Source: Kofleriaceae bacterium
Lineage (GTDB): Bacteria > Myxococcota_A > Polyangia > Haliangiales > Haliangiaceae
Assembly (NCBI GenBank): GCA_018057825.1
Contig: JAGPCY010000023.1
Location: 62,001 to 126,000 of the forward strand
Length of the DNA: 64,000 bases
Direction: 5' to 3'
Part shown: positions 49,036 through 58,137 of the stretch, piece after piece
Position numbering within the stretch: the first letter of the stretch is position 1
Layout: each line of letters begins with the position of its first letter
Notes under the pieces: model-generated
What the model saw: the letters and a program-made list of their open reading frames with translations, nothing else
Told to the model about the DNA's origin: nothing
Database searches by the model: none
Position numbers and translations under genes: made by a program

Positions 49036-52000
49036 ATGGCCGTCGAGTCGGCGCCGACCCTGCCTCCCGAGGCGGTGATCGGCCATCGCTACGTGATCCG
49101 CCGCCTGATCGGGCGCGGCGGCATGGGCGAGGTCTACGCCGCGGCCCGGCCGCACCTGGGCGATGAGGTCGCGCTCAAGCGCCTGCTGCCCAGCCAGGAC
49201 ACCGTGGCCAACCGCCAGCGCTTCGCGATCGAGGCCCAGGCCGCGGCCCACATCCGCCACCCCAACGTCGTGCGGTTGTTCGACTACGGGGTCGACGACA
49301 CCATCGGGCCGTACCTGGTGATGGAGCTCCTCGAGGGGCCGACCTTGGCGGCGATCCACGACGCCGGCCGGTTGCCCCTGGCCCAGGCCCTCGAGCTGTT
49401 CACCGGGATCTGCGCCGCGGTCGAGGCCGGTCACCGCCGCGGCATCGTCCACCGCGACCTCAAGCCGGCCAACGTGATCGTCACCACCGCGGACGACGGC
49501 CGTCAGCTCGTCAAGGTCCTCGACTTCGGCCTGGCGGTCGATCAGCGCATCGCCGATCGCGGCATCACCACGCCCGGCACGATGATCGGCACGGTCGCGT
49601 ACATGGCGCCCGAGCAGACCGACGGGCGGTCGGCCTCGCCGGCCAGCGACGTCTTCGCCCTCGGCGTGGTGCTGTACGAGTTGGTCACCGGGGCGCTGCC
49701 GTTCGCCGGCGGGTCGCCGCTCGAGACCCTGATGGCGCTGTCGGGCGGTCGCTACGTCGATCCGCGCGCCCTGGCCCCCGAGCTGCCCGACCCGGTGGTC
49801 GCGGCGATCACCGCCGCCCTGCAGCGCGACCCGAGCGATCGCCCGGCCAGCCCCGAGCGCCTGGCCCAGCTCGCCCTCGGCGACGACGCGCCGGCGCCGG
49901 CCGCGCCGCTGGTCGGGACCGCGCGGGCCCGCCGCGCCGGGGCCGAGACCGCGGTGACCCGGACCGAGGGCCCGTCGTTCACGCACTTCGTCGGTCGGGC
50001 CCGCGAGGTCGAGCTGCTCGAGCGGACCCTGGCCGAGACCCGCGCCGGACGACCGCCGCTGGTGATCATCACCGGCGACGCCGGCCTGGGAAAGTCGCGG
50101 CTGGCCGAGCGCCTGGCGACCGCGGCGCGGCGCCGGGGCGCGCTGGTTCTGGCCGGGCGGTTCTACGACTACGTCGGCAGCCGGCCGCCGCCCCTCGAGA
50201 CCTTCCTGGCGATGATCGCCGATCGGACCCGGCCGGCGTCGAGCGATGCGCCGTGGGCCGCCCTCGACGAGGTCGGCGCCGGGCAACGCTGGTCGGCCTT
50301 CGCGGCGATCGCCGACGCCCTGGCCGGCCAGGCCGCGGGTCGTCCGCTGGTGATCGTCTTGGACGATCTGCACTGCGCGACCCGCCTCGATCTCGAGCTG
50401 CTCGATCACGTCCATCGCACCCTCGGGCCGCGCGGCACCTTGGTGGTCGCGACCGCGCGCCCGAGCGACGCCGGGCCCGACTTCGCGACCTGGCGCAACG
50501 CCCGCGCCGCCGAGCTCCTCGAGCTGCCGCTGGCCGGGTTCGGCGAGGCCGAGGTGCGGGCGTGGATGGAGGGCGCGTTCCACGGCCTCGACATCACGCC
50601 GATCCAGACCCGCCAGCTCCTGCGCGCCAGCGGCGGCAACCCGTTCGCGCTGGTCGAGCTGGCGCGCGCGCTGGTGACCCGCGGCGAGCTGGTCCAGCTC
50701 GGCGTCGGCTGGCGCCTCGAGCTGGGCGACCTGCCGCAGCCGCCGAGCGTCGCGGCGATGGTGGTGGCGCGGGTCGACGAGCTGGCGCCGACCCATCGCG
50801 CGGTCCTCGAGTACGCCGCGGTCCTGGGCGACGAGTTCCGCGCCGCCACCGTGGTCGCGGCGTCGGGGCTGACCGAGGCCGCGGTCGACGACGCCCTCGA
50901 CGCTGGCGTCGGCCTGCGCCTGCTCAGCGAGCGCGAGGTCTCGGTCGGCAACGACCTGCGCTTCACCAGCCCGCTGGTGCGGCAGTGCATCTACGATCGC
51001 ATGCCCAGCCGGGCCCGCCGTCGCATCCACCGCGCGGTGGTCGACGCCCTGGCCGCGATCTACGGCACCACCGACGATCGCTTCGCCCACGTCTTCGCCA
51101 GCCACCACCACGCGATCGGCGCCTGGCCCGAGGCCTTCGACTTCGCGGTGCGCGCCGCCGCCGAGGCCCTGACCCGCGGCGATCTCGATCTGGCCCACGC
51201 CGCGGCGGCCCAGGCCGACGCCGCCGCGCGCGAGCTGGCCGCCCTCGGTCAGGCCGGCGCGCCGGCCGCGGTCGCGCGCCTCGAGCGAGTCGCCGGCACG
51301 CTGGCGACCGCGCTAGGCGATCCGGTCGGCGGCGCGGCCCGCCTGACCCGGGCGATCGCGCTCGCGCCGACGCGCGAGCTGGCGATCGACGCGCAGATCG
51401 AGCTGGCGCGCAACCTGGCCGCGCGCGGCGAGCTGGTGGCCAGCGGCGACGCCGCTCTCGCCGCGGCCGAGGCCGCCGCCGCCGCCGGCGATCGCGGGCG
51501 TCACCTCCTGGCCCGGGTCGCGGCCGCCGACTACCGCGGGCGCGCTGGGCTGGTCACCCTCGACGTCCTCGACGAGCTGGTCGCCGAGTGCGCGGCCGCG
51601 GTCGGCGATCGCCCGCGCACCGATCTCGAGGCTCGCGCCCTGCTCATGCGCATGCTGCGCCACCAGAAGGCCGGCCGGTTCGCCGACGCCGAGACCGACG
51701 GGCGCCGGGCCCGCGACCTGGCCCGCGCCAACGGCCTCCTCGAGATCGAGCTGCGCGTGGTGGCCAGCCTGTCGGCGATCCGCAGCGAGGCTGGCGACGT
51801 CGCGGGGTCGCAGCGCTTCGCCGAGCAGGTCCTCGCGATGGCCCGCCGGCTCGGCGATCGCCGGCGCGAGGGCATCGCCCTGGCCAACCTCGGCGAGGGC
51901 TACGTCGAGGCCGGCGATCCCGGCCGCGGCCAGCAGCTCCTCGAGGACGCGCTGCGCATCTTCGTCGCGATCGGCGATCGCGCGTGCGAGGGCGACTGTC

Positions 52001-52422
52001 GGGTCAACCTCGGTCGAGCCCAGCTCGCCGGCGGTCGGGTCGAAGCGGCCATCGCCACCCTGACCGAGGCGGCGGCGATGTGCGCGCGGTCGTCGCGGGT
52101 CGAGTACGAGGGCATCGCGCGCATGCTCCTGGGCGAGGCCCGGCGGGCCAAGGGGGAGCCGGCGGCGGCGCGGTCCGACTTCGCCGCGGCGGTCGAGCTG
52201 CTCGGTCGCATCGATCACAACAACCGCTGGCGGGCCGACCTCGGGTTGGCCCAGACCGCCGCCGACCAGGGCGACCCGGCGGCGGCGCGCGCGGCCGCGG
52301 CCAGCGCCCACGCCCACCTGCGGGCGCTGCGGGCCCGCCTGGCGCCCGGCACCTCGGCCGAGCGCCTCGACGCCGCCCTCGCCACCGCGACCGCGCTCCT
52401 GGCCACGCTGCCGACGACGTAG
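49036..52422 (+). CDS. Ser/Thr protein kinase fused to AAA ATPase and TPR region (2)
   Basis: A 1,128-residue protein. The kinase domain (about 19-282) is canonical: GRGGMGEV loop, Lys48, HRDLKPAN (139-146), DFG (163-165) and MAPEQ. A STAND-type ATPase follows, with Walker A GDAGLGKS (347-354) and Walker B LVIVLDDLH. The C-terminal 450 residues are helical repeats of TPR type (ALANLGEGYVEAGDPGRGQQ). The overall plan equals that of the protein at 38256-41756, but here the catalytic loop is intact. It is a likely stress- or development-responsive kinase; its substrates are unknown. It lies directly after the TGGCACG array, which probably regulates it. The papain-like/lectin gene follows 96 bp downstream. 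Confidence 0.88.
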   Translation: MAVESAPTLPPEAVIGHRYVIRRLIGRGGMGEVYAAARPHLGDEVALKRLLPSQDTVANRQRFAIEAQAAAHIRHPNVVRLFDYGVDDTIGPYLVMELLEGPTLAAIHDAGRLPLAQALELFTGICAAVEAGHRRGIVHRDLKPANVIVTTADDGRQLVKVLDFGLAVDQRIADRGITTPGTMIGTVAYMAPEQTDGRSASPASDVFALGVVLYELVTGALPFAGGSPLETLMALSGGRYVDPRALAPELPDPVVAAITAALQRDPSDRPASPERLAQLALGDDAPAPAAPLVGTARARRAGAETAVTRTEGPSFTHFVGRAREVELLERTLAETRAGRPPLVIITGDAGLGKSRLAERLATAARRRGALVLAGRFYDYVGSRPPPLETFLAMIADRTRPASSDAPWAALDEVGAGQRWSAFAAIADALAGQAAGRPLVIVLDDLHCATRLDLELLDHVHRTLGPRGTLVVATARPSDAGPDFATWRNARAAELLELPLAGFGEAEVRAWMEGAFHGLDITPIQTRQLLRASGGNPFALVELARALVTRGELVQLGVGWRLELGDLPQPPSVAAMVVARVDELAPTHRAVLEYAAVLGDEFRAATVVAASGLTEAAVDDALDAGVGLRLLSEREVSVGNDLRFTSPLVRQCIYDRMPSRARRRIHRAVVDALAAIYGTTDDRFAHVFASHHHAIGAWPEAFDFAVRAAAEALTRGDLDLAHAAAAQADAAARELAALGQAGAPAAVARLERVAGTLATALGDPVGGAARLTRAIALAPTRELAIDAQIELARNLAARGELVASGDAALAAAEAAAAAGDRGRHLLARVAAADYRGRAGLVTLDVLDELVAECAAAVGDRPRTDLEARALLMRMLRHQKAGRFADAETDGRRARDLARANGLLEIELRVVASLSAIRSEAGDVAGSQRFAEQVLAMARRLGDRRREGIALANLGEGYVEAGDPGRGQQLLEDALRIFVAIGDRACEGDCRVNLGRAQLAGGRVEAAIATLTEAAAMCARSSRVEYEGIARMLLGEARRAKGEPAAARSDFAAAVELLGRIDHNNRWRADLGLAQTAADQGDPAAARAAAASAHAHLRALRARLAPGTSAERLDAALATATALLATLPTT

Positions 52423-52518
52423 CGCCACCGCTACGCGGTGCCGCGGTTTGCCGATGCGCACCGAGAAGATCCGCCGCCGGCGGCGCTGCACCTATGCCGA
52501 TCCCGGCAGGAGGACCTC

Positions 52519-54543
52519 ATGCCCCGCCTCGCGTTTCATCCGGCCCGTCACGGGTTCCATTTCACCAACCTGTTCGTCAACCGCATCACCCCGCACATCA
52601 CGACCTACGGCCTGTGCGGCGGCATGGTGCTGGCGGCCGCGCGCTACTGGCAGCACCGCCTGCCGATCCCGACCCACATCGCCGACGACTTCCCCGACGG
52701 CAGCCCGGCCGGGGTCCCACCGCCGGGGTCGCCGTTGCACGGCTACATCTACGACTGTCAGATGGCCAGCTACGGTCCCCTCGGCGTGATCAGCGCGGCG
52801 AACTGGATCACGATGCCGTGGATCACCCACGAGGATCAGTTCCGGTGGTCGGCCAACGACGAGTTCCCGCGGATCAAGGCCATGATCGACGTCGGCGCGC
52901 CGGTGGTCCTCGGCCTGCGTCGCGTCGAGGGCGGTCCGTTTGGCCACCAGGTGCTGGCCTACGGCTACGACGCCGCCGCTCAGGCGGTCTACGTCTACGA
53001 CCCCAACTATCCGGACGTCGAGAAGTGCCTGCGCCTCGATCACGCGGCCCGCGCGATCGTCTACGACGGCGCCGGCAGCCCGGCGTGGTCGTCGTACTTC
53101 ATCACCGGCTGCGCCATGGAGGGGCCGCGGCCGCCCTACGTCGACCTCGGCCTGCAGCGGGGCGTCACGGTCAGCGCCGGCGAGGTGGCCCCCGGGGCGA
53201 CCGTCACGATCGAGGCGGCGGTGCGCAACTTCGGCTTCCGCGCCGCTCACCTGCGCGAGCTGGTCGTGACCCTGCGCGGCCCGCGCGGTGAGACCCTCGA
53301 CGCGTCGGTCGGCGCTGGCGACGGCGACCCGACGCCGCTGGCGCCGGGTGGGGAACGGCTGGTGCGGCGCACCGGTCGGGTCGGGGCGAACGCCGGGGTC
53401 TACACCATCGGCGTGTCATATCGGTCGTCCGCCGGTGAGCTGATCCCGGTGCCGGCGATCGCCGGCGGGACCCGCAGCGAGGTCGCCGTGCGGGTGATCG
53501 CCACCACCGGCTCGGGCGCGCCGCGCTGGCGCTCGCTCGGCGGGATCCTCACCTCGACGCCCGCGGTCGGGGTCAACGCCGACGGTCGCCTCGAGGTCTT
53601 CGGGCGCGGACAGGACGATCGCATGTGGCGGCTGACCCAGACCGCGACCGGGCGCGACGAGTTCGGCGGCTGGGAGCTCTTGCCCGGCGAGCACACCTTC
53701 GCGGGTGGACCGGCGGTGGTGCGCAATCACTGGCGCAAGCTCGAGCTCTTCGCCCGCGGGCGCGACGGCGCGCTGTGGCACCGCTGGCAGCATGAGCCCG
53801 ACGTGCGCACGTCCGACAAGTGGTCGGGCTGGCACCACAAGGGTGGCGGCCTGGCCTGCGATCCCGCGGTCGCGCTGAACCACGACGACCGCATCGAGGT
53901 GTTGGTGATCGGCACCGACGCGCGAGTGCACCGCATCTACCAGCGGTGGTTCGATGCGTTCGGCGCGCCGTGGTCGGGCTGGGAGCCGATCGGCTCGCGC
54001 CGGTTCACCGGCCGACCGGCGGTCGAACGCGACGGCAGCGGATGCCTGGTGGCCTACGCGCGCAGCGCCGACGACCACAGCCTGTGGCGCGCCCGGCAGG
54101 TCTCGCCGTCGGGGCCGTGGGCCGACTGGGTGGCGACCGGCGGCGTCGGCGGCGATCCCGCCCTCGGCCGCAACGCCGACGGGCGACTCGAGGCCTTCGT
54201 CCGCGGCACCGACGGCCGGATCTGGCACCAGTGGCAAGCCAGCCCGGGCGGCGACTGGAGCGGCTGGGCGCCGCTCGGTGCCGACCCGGCGCCGATCCTC
54301 GACGGGGGTGGTCGTCCAACCGTGTTCACCCAGGCCGACGGTCGCCTGGCGGTCGCCGGGGTCGAGAGCGATCGCGAGGCCCACGTGATCGTCCGCGTCG
54401 ACGCCGCGCCGTACTGGACCGCGTACCAGCTCGTCGGCAGCGAGGTCAGCGGTGAGATCGCGGCGGCCGCGGGGGGTGGGATGAGCGGCTTGTTCGCGCT
54501 CGGGCCGGGGCGCGATCTGCGGGTGGCGCTGCGGAGGCCGTAG
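52519..54543 (+). CDS. Papain-like/C39-type peptidase fused to PLL-like lectin beta-propeller
   Basis: A 674-residue protein; AGGAGG lies five bases before ATG 52519. Residues about 20-200 have a papain-like layout: TTYGLCGGMVLAA (Cys33), GGPFGHQVLAYGYD (His143) and VYVYDPNYPD (Asp161). A CARDB-like beta domain (about 215-330) follows. From about 335 to 660 there are six or seven blades with the PLL/tectonin pattern (AVGVNADGRLEVFGRG, DDRMWRLTQT, GWEPIGS, NADGRLEAFVRGTDGRIWH). PLL lectins bind fucose and related sugars. There is no N-terminal signal peptide. An exported or lysis-released sugar-targeted protease is a reasonable model, perhaps used against prey. Confidence 0.75.
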   Translation: MPRLAFHPARHGFHFTNLFVNRITPHITTYGLCGGMVLAAARYWQHRLPIPTHIADDFPDGSPAGVPPPGSPLHGYIYDCQMASYGPLGVISAANWITMPWITHEDQFRWSANDEFPRIKAMIDVGAPVVLGLRRVEGGPFGHQVLAYGYDAAAQAVYVYDPNYPDVEKCLRLDHAARAIVYDGAGSPAWSSYFITGCAMEGPRPPYVDLGLQRGVTVSAGEVAPGATVTIEAAVRNFGFRAAHLRELVVTLRGPRGETLDASVGAGDGDPTPLAPGGERLVRRTGRVGANAGVYTIGVSYRSSAGELIPVPAIAGGTRSEVAVRVIATTGSGAPRWRSLGGILTSTPAVGVNADGRLEVFGRGQDDRMWRLTQTATGRDEFGGWELLPGEHTFAGGPAVVRNHWRKLELFARGRDGALWHRWQHEPDVRTSDKWSGWHHKGGGLACDPAVALNHDDRIEVLVIGTDARVHRIYQRWFDAFGAPWSGWEPIGSRRFTGRPAVERDGSGCLVAYARSADDHSLWRARQVSPSGPWADWVATGGVGGDPALGRNADGRLEAFVRGTDGRIWHQWQASPGGDWSGWAPLGADPAPILDGGGRPTVFTQADGRLAVAGVESDREAHVIVRVDAAPYWTAYQLVGSEVSGEIAAAAGGGMSGLFALGPGRDLRVALRRP

Positions 54544-54566
54544 AGGCTGGGACGGGGGGGGCGCGG

Positions 54567-54788
54567 ACGGAGGCGGAGGCGGAGGCGGAGACCGAGACCG
54601 AGGCGGAGGCCGAGACCGAGGCGGAGTACGAGGCGGAGGCCGAGACCGAGACCGAGGCCGAGACCGAGGCGGAGGCCGAGACCGAGACCGAGACGGAGGC
54701 CGAGACCGAGACCGAGGCCGAGACCGAGGCCGAGACCGAGACCGAGTCCGAACCCGAACCCGAGGAGGAGGAGGAAGAGGAGGAGGCC
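54567..54788 (+). repeat. SGAGRC hexamer tract 4 (after the papain-like/lectin gene)
   Basis: About 220 bp of SGAGRC units beginning some 24 bases behind the TAG of the lectin gene. It follows the same order as the other tracts, GGAGGC first, and ends in a GAGGAGGAAGAGGAGG stretch against the convergent phosphatase gene. Confidence 0.95.
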
Positions 54789-54790
54789 TG

Positions 54791-55501
54791 CTATCGGAAC
54801 GTGCGCTGCGCGGCGGACAGGTGATCGACGTGGTTCCAGCCGAGGAGCGACAGCTCGCGCCGCTCGCCGCGCGGCCGCCACAGGAACTCGCTGACCGAGG
54901 CGTTGCGCACCAGCCGCCACATCGCCAGCGTCGCGCGCGGCGCCAGGCCCAGCGCGAGGCGCGCGGCGATGCCGATCGGGCCGCCCGAGGTCACCGCGAT
55001 CACCGTGCGACCGCTGCCCGGGTGGTCCGAGAGCATGCGGTCGAGGCCGCGCTCGACGCGGCCGACGAAGCTGGCGAAGGTCTCGAGGTCGCCGGTGTCG
55101 AGCTCGCCCGCGGTCCAGCGATCGACGACCATCCACAGCGCGCGATCGGCCAGGACCGGATCGACCGCGCCGCCGTCGACGAGCCCGCGCAGCGCCGGCT
55201 CCGCGCGCGCGACCTCGGGCAGGCAGCGGGCCATCAGCTCGAAGGCCGGATACTCGGCGAGCTCGTCGACGACGATGACCTCGGGCAGCGCGCGGCCGGC
55301 GGCGAGCGCGGCGGCGCGGGCGTGGGCGGCGGTGTCGCGCTGGCGCCGCATCGGTCCGCTGTAGATCGCGTCGGGGGCGTCGTCGGCGGCCCAGGCCCGG
55401 CCGAGGGCCTCGGCCTGGGCGATGCCCAGGGCGCTGAGGACGTCGTAGTCGGCGGCGCCGTAGGAGGCCTGCCCGTGACGGACCAAGCGGAGGAGGCTCA
55501 C
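54791..55501 (-). CDS. Histidine-phosphatase superfamily protein (phosphoglycerate-mutase-like)
   Basis: A 236-residue protein with the branch-1 signature LVRHGQASYG (about 6-15: Arg-His-Gly), a second arginine in IYSGPMRRQRDTA, and a catalytic His region in VIAVTSGGPIGIAARLAL, where a Ser-Gly pair replaces the usual HGG. The usual second catalytic His (SHG) is therefore Ser-Gly-Gly here, as in some divergent phosphatases; activity is uncertain. GTG 55501 starts the frame. The small TPR protein gene lies 26 bp upstream on the same strand. Confidence 0.78.
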   Translation of the reverse strand: MSLLRLVRHGQASYGAADYDVLSALGIAQAEALGRAWAADDAPDAIYSGPMRRQRDTAAHARAAALAAGRALPEVIVVDELAEYPAFELMARCLPEVARAEPALRGLVDGGAVDPVLADRALWMVVDRWTAGELDTGDLETFASFVGRVERGLDRMLSDHPGSGRTVIAVTSGGPIGIAARLALGLAPRATLAMWRLVRNASVSEFLWRPRGERRELSLLGWNHVDHLSAAQRTFR

Positions 55502-55527
55502 CGCGCCACTCTACGCTGGTCGGTGCT

Positions 55528-55854
55528 CTAGCGCCGGAACAGGCGCTCGAAGAGCGACGGGCGGCTGCGCCGCAGCGCGAGCGCCGCGTCCTCGAGGGTC
55601 GGCTCGAGCGTGATCGCTCGCTGCCACTCCTCGCGCGCCCGCTTGTAGTCGTTGGCCAGCGCCGCCTCGTGACCGCGCGCCAAGGCCAGGAGCGCTCGGT
55701 AGTGGGCCTTGTGCGGGTGCCGCGTGGCCAGCTCGCGGGCCGCCACGCGCGCCTCGGGCCACCGCTGGAGGGACATCAAGGTCCGCAGGTGGTTCACGAG
55801 CGCCGTCTCGACATCGATGGTCGGGGTCTCACCGGAGCCGCGGGGGGTGCGCAT
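55528..55854 (-). CDS. Small TPR-like protein
   Basis: A 108-residue protein with two or three helix-turn-helix repeats of TPR type (MSLQRWPEARVAARELATR, AHYRALLALARGHEAAL, YKRAREEWQRAITLEP), then a basic end RRSRPSLFERLFRR. It has no signal peptide. GAGGTG nine bases before ATG 55854 supports that start; a GTG at 55878 is also in frame. It is divergent from the PilZ-like gene and probably co-transcribed with the phosphatase gene. Confidence 0.6.
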   Translation of the reverse strand: MRTPRGSGETPTIDVETALVNHLRTLMSLQRWPEARVAARELATRHPHKAHYRALLALARGHEAALANDYKRAREEWQRAITLEPTLEDAALALRRSRPSLFERLFRR

Positions 55855-55979
55855 GGGCTTGTTCACCTCTGACCCCACGGCCAGAGGTTCACCCGGTTAG
55901 TATGATCGAGCGGCGAACGGTCGCAGGGAAATACGAAAAAAATTGGCCTCGGCTGACGGCGACGCCTAGCGTCAGCACC

Positions 55980-56267
55980 ATGATGCTGCGCTGGATGCGT
56001 CGCTGGGTCGGGCCGCGGCGCTCGACTGCGATCCGTGAGGAAGTGTTTTTCGGGGCTTGCCTCGAGCTCGACGTGGTCGACGTCGATGGCACCGCTCGGG
56101 ACATCGGACCAGGGGGCGTGTTCTTCGCGACCACGGCGCCGATCGCGGCCGGGGTTCGCGGCTGGCTGCGTCGCACCGGCACCGCCGAGCGCGTCCCGGT
56201 CCGGGTGTCGTGGCAGCGCCCGGCGCGCCCCGGTCGCCCGGCCGGCCTGGGCCTGGCCTTCGAGTGA
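55980..56267 (+). CDS. Small PilZ-like protein
   Basis: A 95-residue protein with the short PilZ pattern: an Arg-rich start (RRWVGPRRSTAIREE), a strand with GTARDIGPGGVFFATTAP resembling the D-x-S-x-x-G motif (Asp-Ile-Gly-Pro-Gly here), and the C-terminal GLGLAFE. PilZ proteins bind cyclic di-GMP; the Ser of the motif is not present, so binding is uncertain. The frame stays open back to ATG 55902, but the 26 codons between use AAA, AAT and TAC in a way foreign to this genome. That AT-rich stretch (about 55925-55945) is more likely promoter. Confidence 0.55.
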   Translation: MMLRWMRRWVGPRRSTAIREEVFFGACLELDVVDVDGTARDIGPGGVFFATTAPIAAGVRGWLRRTGTAERVPVRVSWQRPARPGRPAGLGLAFE

Positions 56268-56330
56268 TCGCGCCCCCGGCGCCCTGAAACGCCGATCCGC
56301 CGCGGCGCCCGACGTGCGAGGCTCGCCGCC

Positions 56331-57266
56331 GTGAACGTCCGTCGCGCTGCCCTCGCCCTCGCCCCGCTGCTCGCGCTCCACGGCTGCGCCGATCCCTCCG
56401 AGGGGGGCGCCGCCGACGCCGGCGTCGACGCCCCGAGCGGCCGGCCGCCCGGGGTGGCGCTGTGCTACACGCCGCTCGCCGAGGCCGAGCCCGCGACCGC
56501 CCAGCTCTGGGAGGCGCTCCGCGCCGGCGACCGCGAGGCCCGGGCCGACGCCATCGCCGCGCTCGACGCCGCCGTCGCCGCGCACCCCGACGAAGAGGAG
56601 CTCCAACTCTTGCTCGGGCTGGCCCATCTGTGGCGGCTGGCCGAGCCGCTGCCGGACGAGACCAGCCCCGGCGCCCAGCTCCCCTCGGCGATCGCGGCGC
56701 GCGATCACCTCCGCCAGGCCTACGCCTTGTGCCCGACCGATCATCGCATCCCAGCCTGGCTGGGACCGATCCTCGTGCGCTTCGGCCGCACCCTCGGCGA
56801 CCAGGCCCAGATCGACGAGGGGCTGGCGATCCTCGAGGCCGGGGTGGCCGCCTATCCGTCCTTCGTGCTGTTCTCGAAGCTCCTGGTCTTCGCCGACTAC
56901 CCGCGCGACGCGCCGGAGTTCCAGCAGGCCCTCGACGCCGTGGTCGCCAACGCCGACGCCTGCGCCGCCGCGCCGGCCGATCCGGCCTGCCTGGACCACC
57001 CGCGCGCCGCGCACAACCGCGAGGGTGGGGTGGTGTTCTTCGGCGACGCCCTGGCCAAGGCCGGACGCCGGGCCGAGGCCGAGGCGATCTACCGCGCGGC
57101 CCTGGCCGAGCCCGGCTACGGGACCTGGGATCACCAGGGCGTGCTCGCGGACCGCCTGGCCACCCTCGACGCTCGGATCGCCGCCTACGCCACGCCGGAT
57201 CCGTCCGACGATCCGGTGGCGGCCTGGGCCGCCCCAAACCAGTGCGCCTTGTGCCACACCGACTGA
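56331..57266 (+). CDS. TPR lipoprotein with a C-terminal CxxCH
   Basis: A 311-residue lipoprotein from GTG 56331 (signal ALALAPLLALHGC). Several helical TPR-like repeats (AIAALDAAVAAHPDEEELQ, GLAILEAGVAAYPSF, AEAEAIYRAALAEPGYG) fill the mature part. The last residues are QCALCHTD, a perfect haem c attachment motif (CxxCH) four residues from the end. A haem at the extreme C-terminus would be unusual. The site may instead bind a metal or be coincidental. No other cytochrome genes are adjacent; the nearest is at 46387-48846. Confidence 0.65.
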   Translation: MNVRRAALALAPLLALHGCADPSEGGAADAGVDAPSGRPPGVALCYTPLAEAEPATAQLWEALRAGDREARADAIAALDAAVAAHPDEEELQLLLGLAHLWRLAEPLPDETSPGAQLPSAIAARDHLRQAYALCPTDHRIPAWLGPILVRFGRTLGDQAQIDEGLAILEAGVAAYPSFVLFSKLLVFADYPRDAPEFQQALDAVVANADACAAAPADPACLDHPRAAHNREGGVVFFGDALAKAGRRAEAEAIYRAALAEPGYGTWDHQGVLADRLATLDARIAAYATPDPSDDPVAAWAAPNQCALCHTD

Positions 57267-57433
57267 GCGGCGCGAGGGGCGGGGGTGGGTCATGCGATAC
57301 CCTCCCACCAGGGCGGTGATCGGTCGATATCAGCCCGATGTCACCGCGGCGATCCCGGGGGGGGGCCAGGCGCGCGGCGGTGGTCGAACGCGCGGAGCCC
57401 CCGGTCGCGGCGGAGGCCGCGGTCGATGATCAA

Positions 57434-57468
57434 ATTTTTATAGACAACTCTAAAAATATGGTTATATC
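57434..57468 (+). promoter_or_regulatory. Promoter and operator of the TetR gene
   Basis: ATTTTTA and TAAAAAT (57434-57457) form perfect 7-bp arms around a 10-bp centre. They overlap a TAGACA (-35, 57441-57446) that is 16 bp from TATATC (-10, 57463-57468). The start site would fall at the GTG start codon 57475, giving a leaderless message. The region is AT-rich within GC-rich DNA, typical of a TetR operator-promoter. Confidence 0.6.
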
Positions 57469-57474
57469 TATCTC

Positions 57475-58137
57475 GTGACCGCAGGACGCCGCGAGCGCAA
57501 GGCCGCCCAGACCCGCCTCGACCTGATGGCCGCCCTGGGCGACCGCCTCGCCAAGCGCCCGCTCGAGGACATCAACGTCCGCGAGCTCGCCGAGGCCGCC
57601 GACGTGTCCGAGGCGACCTTCTACAACTACTTCCCGTCCAAGGCCGACCTCGCGATCTACTTCATCCAGATCTGGTCGATCGACATGGGCTGGCACGCCC
57701 GGGCCGCTGATCCGGCCGGTCCTCGCGCCGCGATCACGGCGATCTTCGACCACACCGCCGCCGCGGTCGCCGCCGCGCCGCGGGTGATGGGCGAGGTGAT
57801 CGCGGTCCAGGCTCGCCTCGAGGGCAAGGTCGCGCCGCCGCCCCTGTCGGCCCTCGACAAGCAGCTCGCGTTCCCCGATCGACCCGGGATCGAGGCCCTG
57901 GACGCTCTCGGCCTCGACGGTCTCTTACCGCCGCGGCTGCTCCGGGCCCGGACCATCGGCGAGCTGCCGCTGTGGCTCGACCTCGACGCGGCCTTCCTCG
58001 CGTTGGTGTCGGTGTTCTTCGGCGTGCCGCTGATCCTGGCCCGGCGCGCGCCCGGCCAGCTCGCCGCCGCCTATCGCCAACAGCTCGCCCTGGTGTGGGC
58101 CGGCCTCGCTGCGCCGGCCAGAGAGGATGCGCCATGA
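57475..58137 (+). CDS. TetR/AcrR-family repressor, first gene of a two-gene unit
   Basis: A 220-residue regulator. The N-terminal TetR DNA-binding domain is clear: INVRELAEAADVSEATFYNYFPSKADL (split here as residues about 35-61), preceded by the helix KAAQTRLDLMAALGDRL. The C-terminal ligand domain is unique, so the inducer is unknown. GTG 57475 has no Shine-Dalgarno and coincides with the predicted transcription start. An inverted repeat overlaps its -35 element, so autorepression is likely. The ATGA overlap with the Lnt-like gene suggests that gene is under its control. Confidence 0.85.
   Translation: MTAGRRERKAAQTRLDLMAALGDRLAKRPLEDINVRELAEAADVSEATFYNYFPSKADLAIYFIQIWSIDMGWHARAADPAGPRAAITAIFDHTAAAVAAAPRVMGEVIAVQARLEGKVAPPPLSALDKQLAFPDRPGIEALDALGLDGLLPPRLLRARTIGELPLWLDLDAAFLALVSVFFGVPLILARRAPGQLAAAYRQQLALVWAGLAAPAREDAP

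Noticed and set aside
54054-55136. Long minus-strand frame with Gly-Leu repeats across the tract
   Set aside because: It reads through the repeat tract and antisense to the lectin gene and overlaps the phosphatase gene in another frame; only the phosphatase shows a protein-family pattern.
55902-55979. N-terminal extension of the PilZ-like protein from ATG 55902
   Set aside because: Codon use (AAA, AAT, TAC) is unlike the genome and the stretch is AT-rich, as expected of a promoter.
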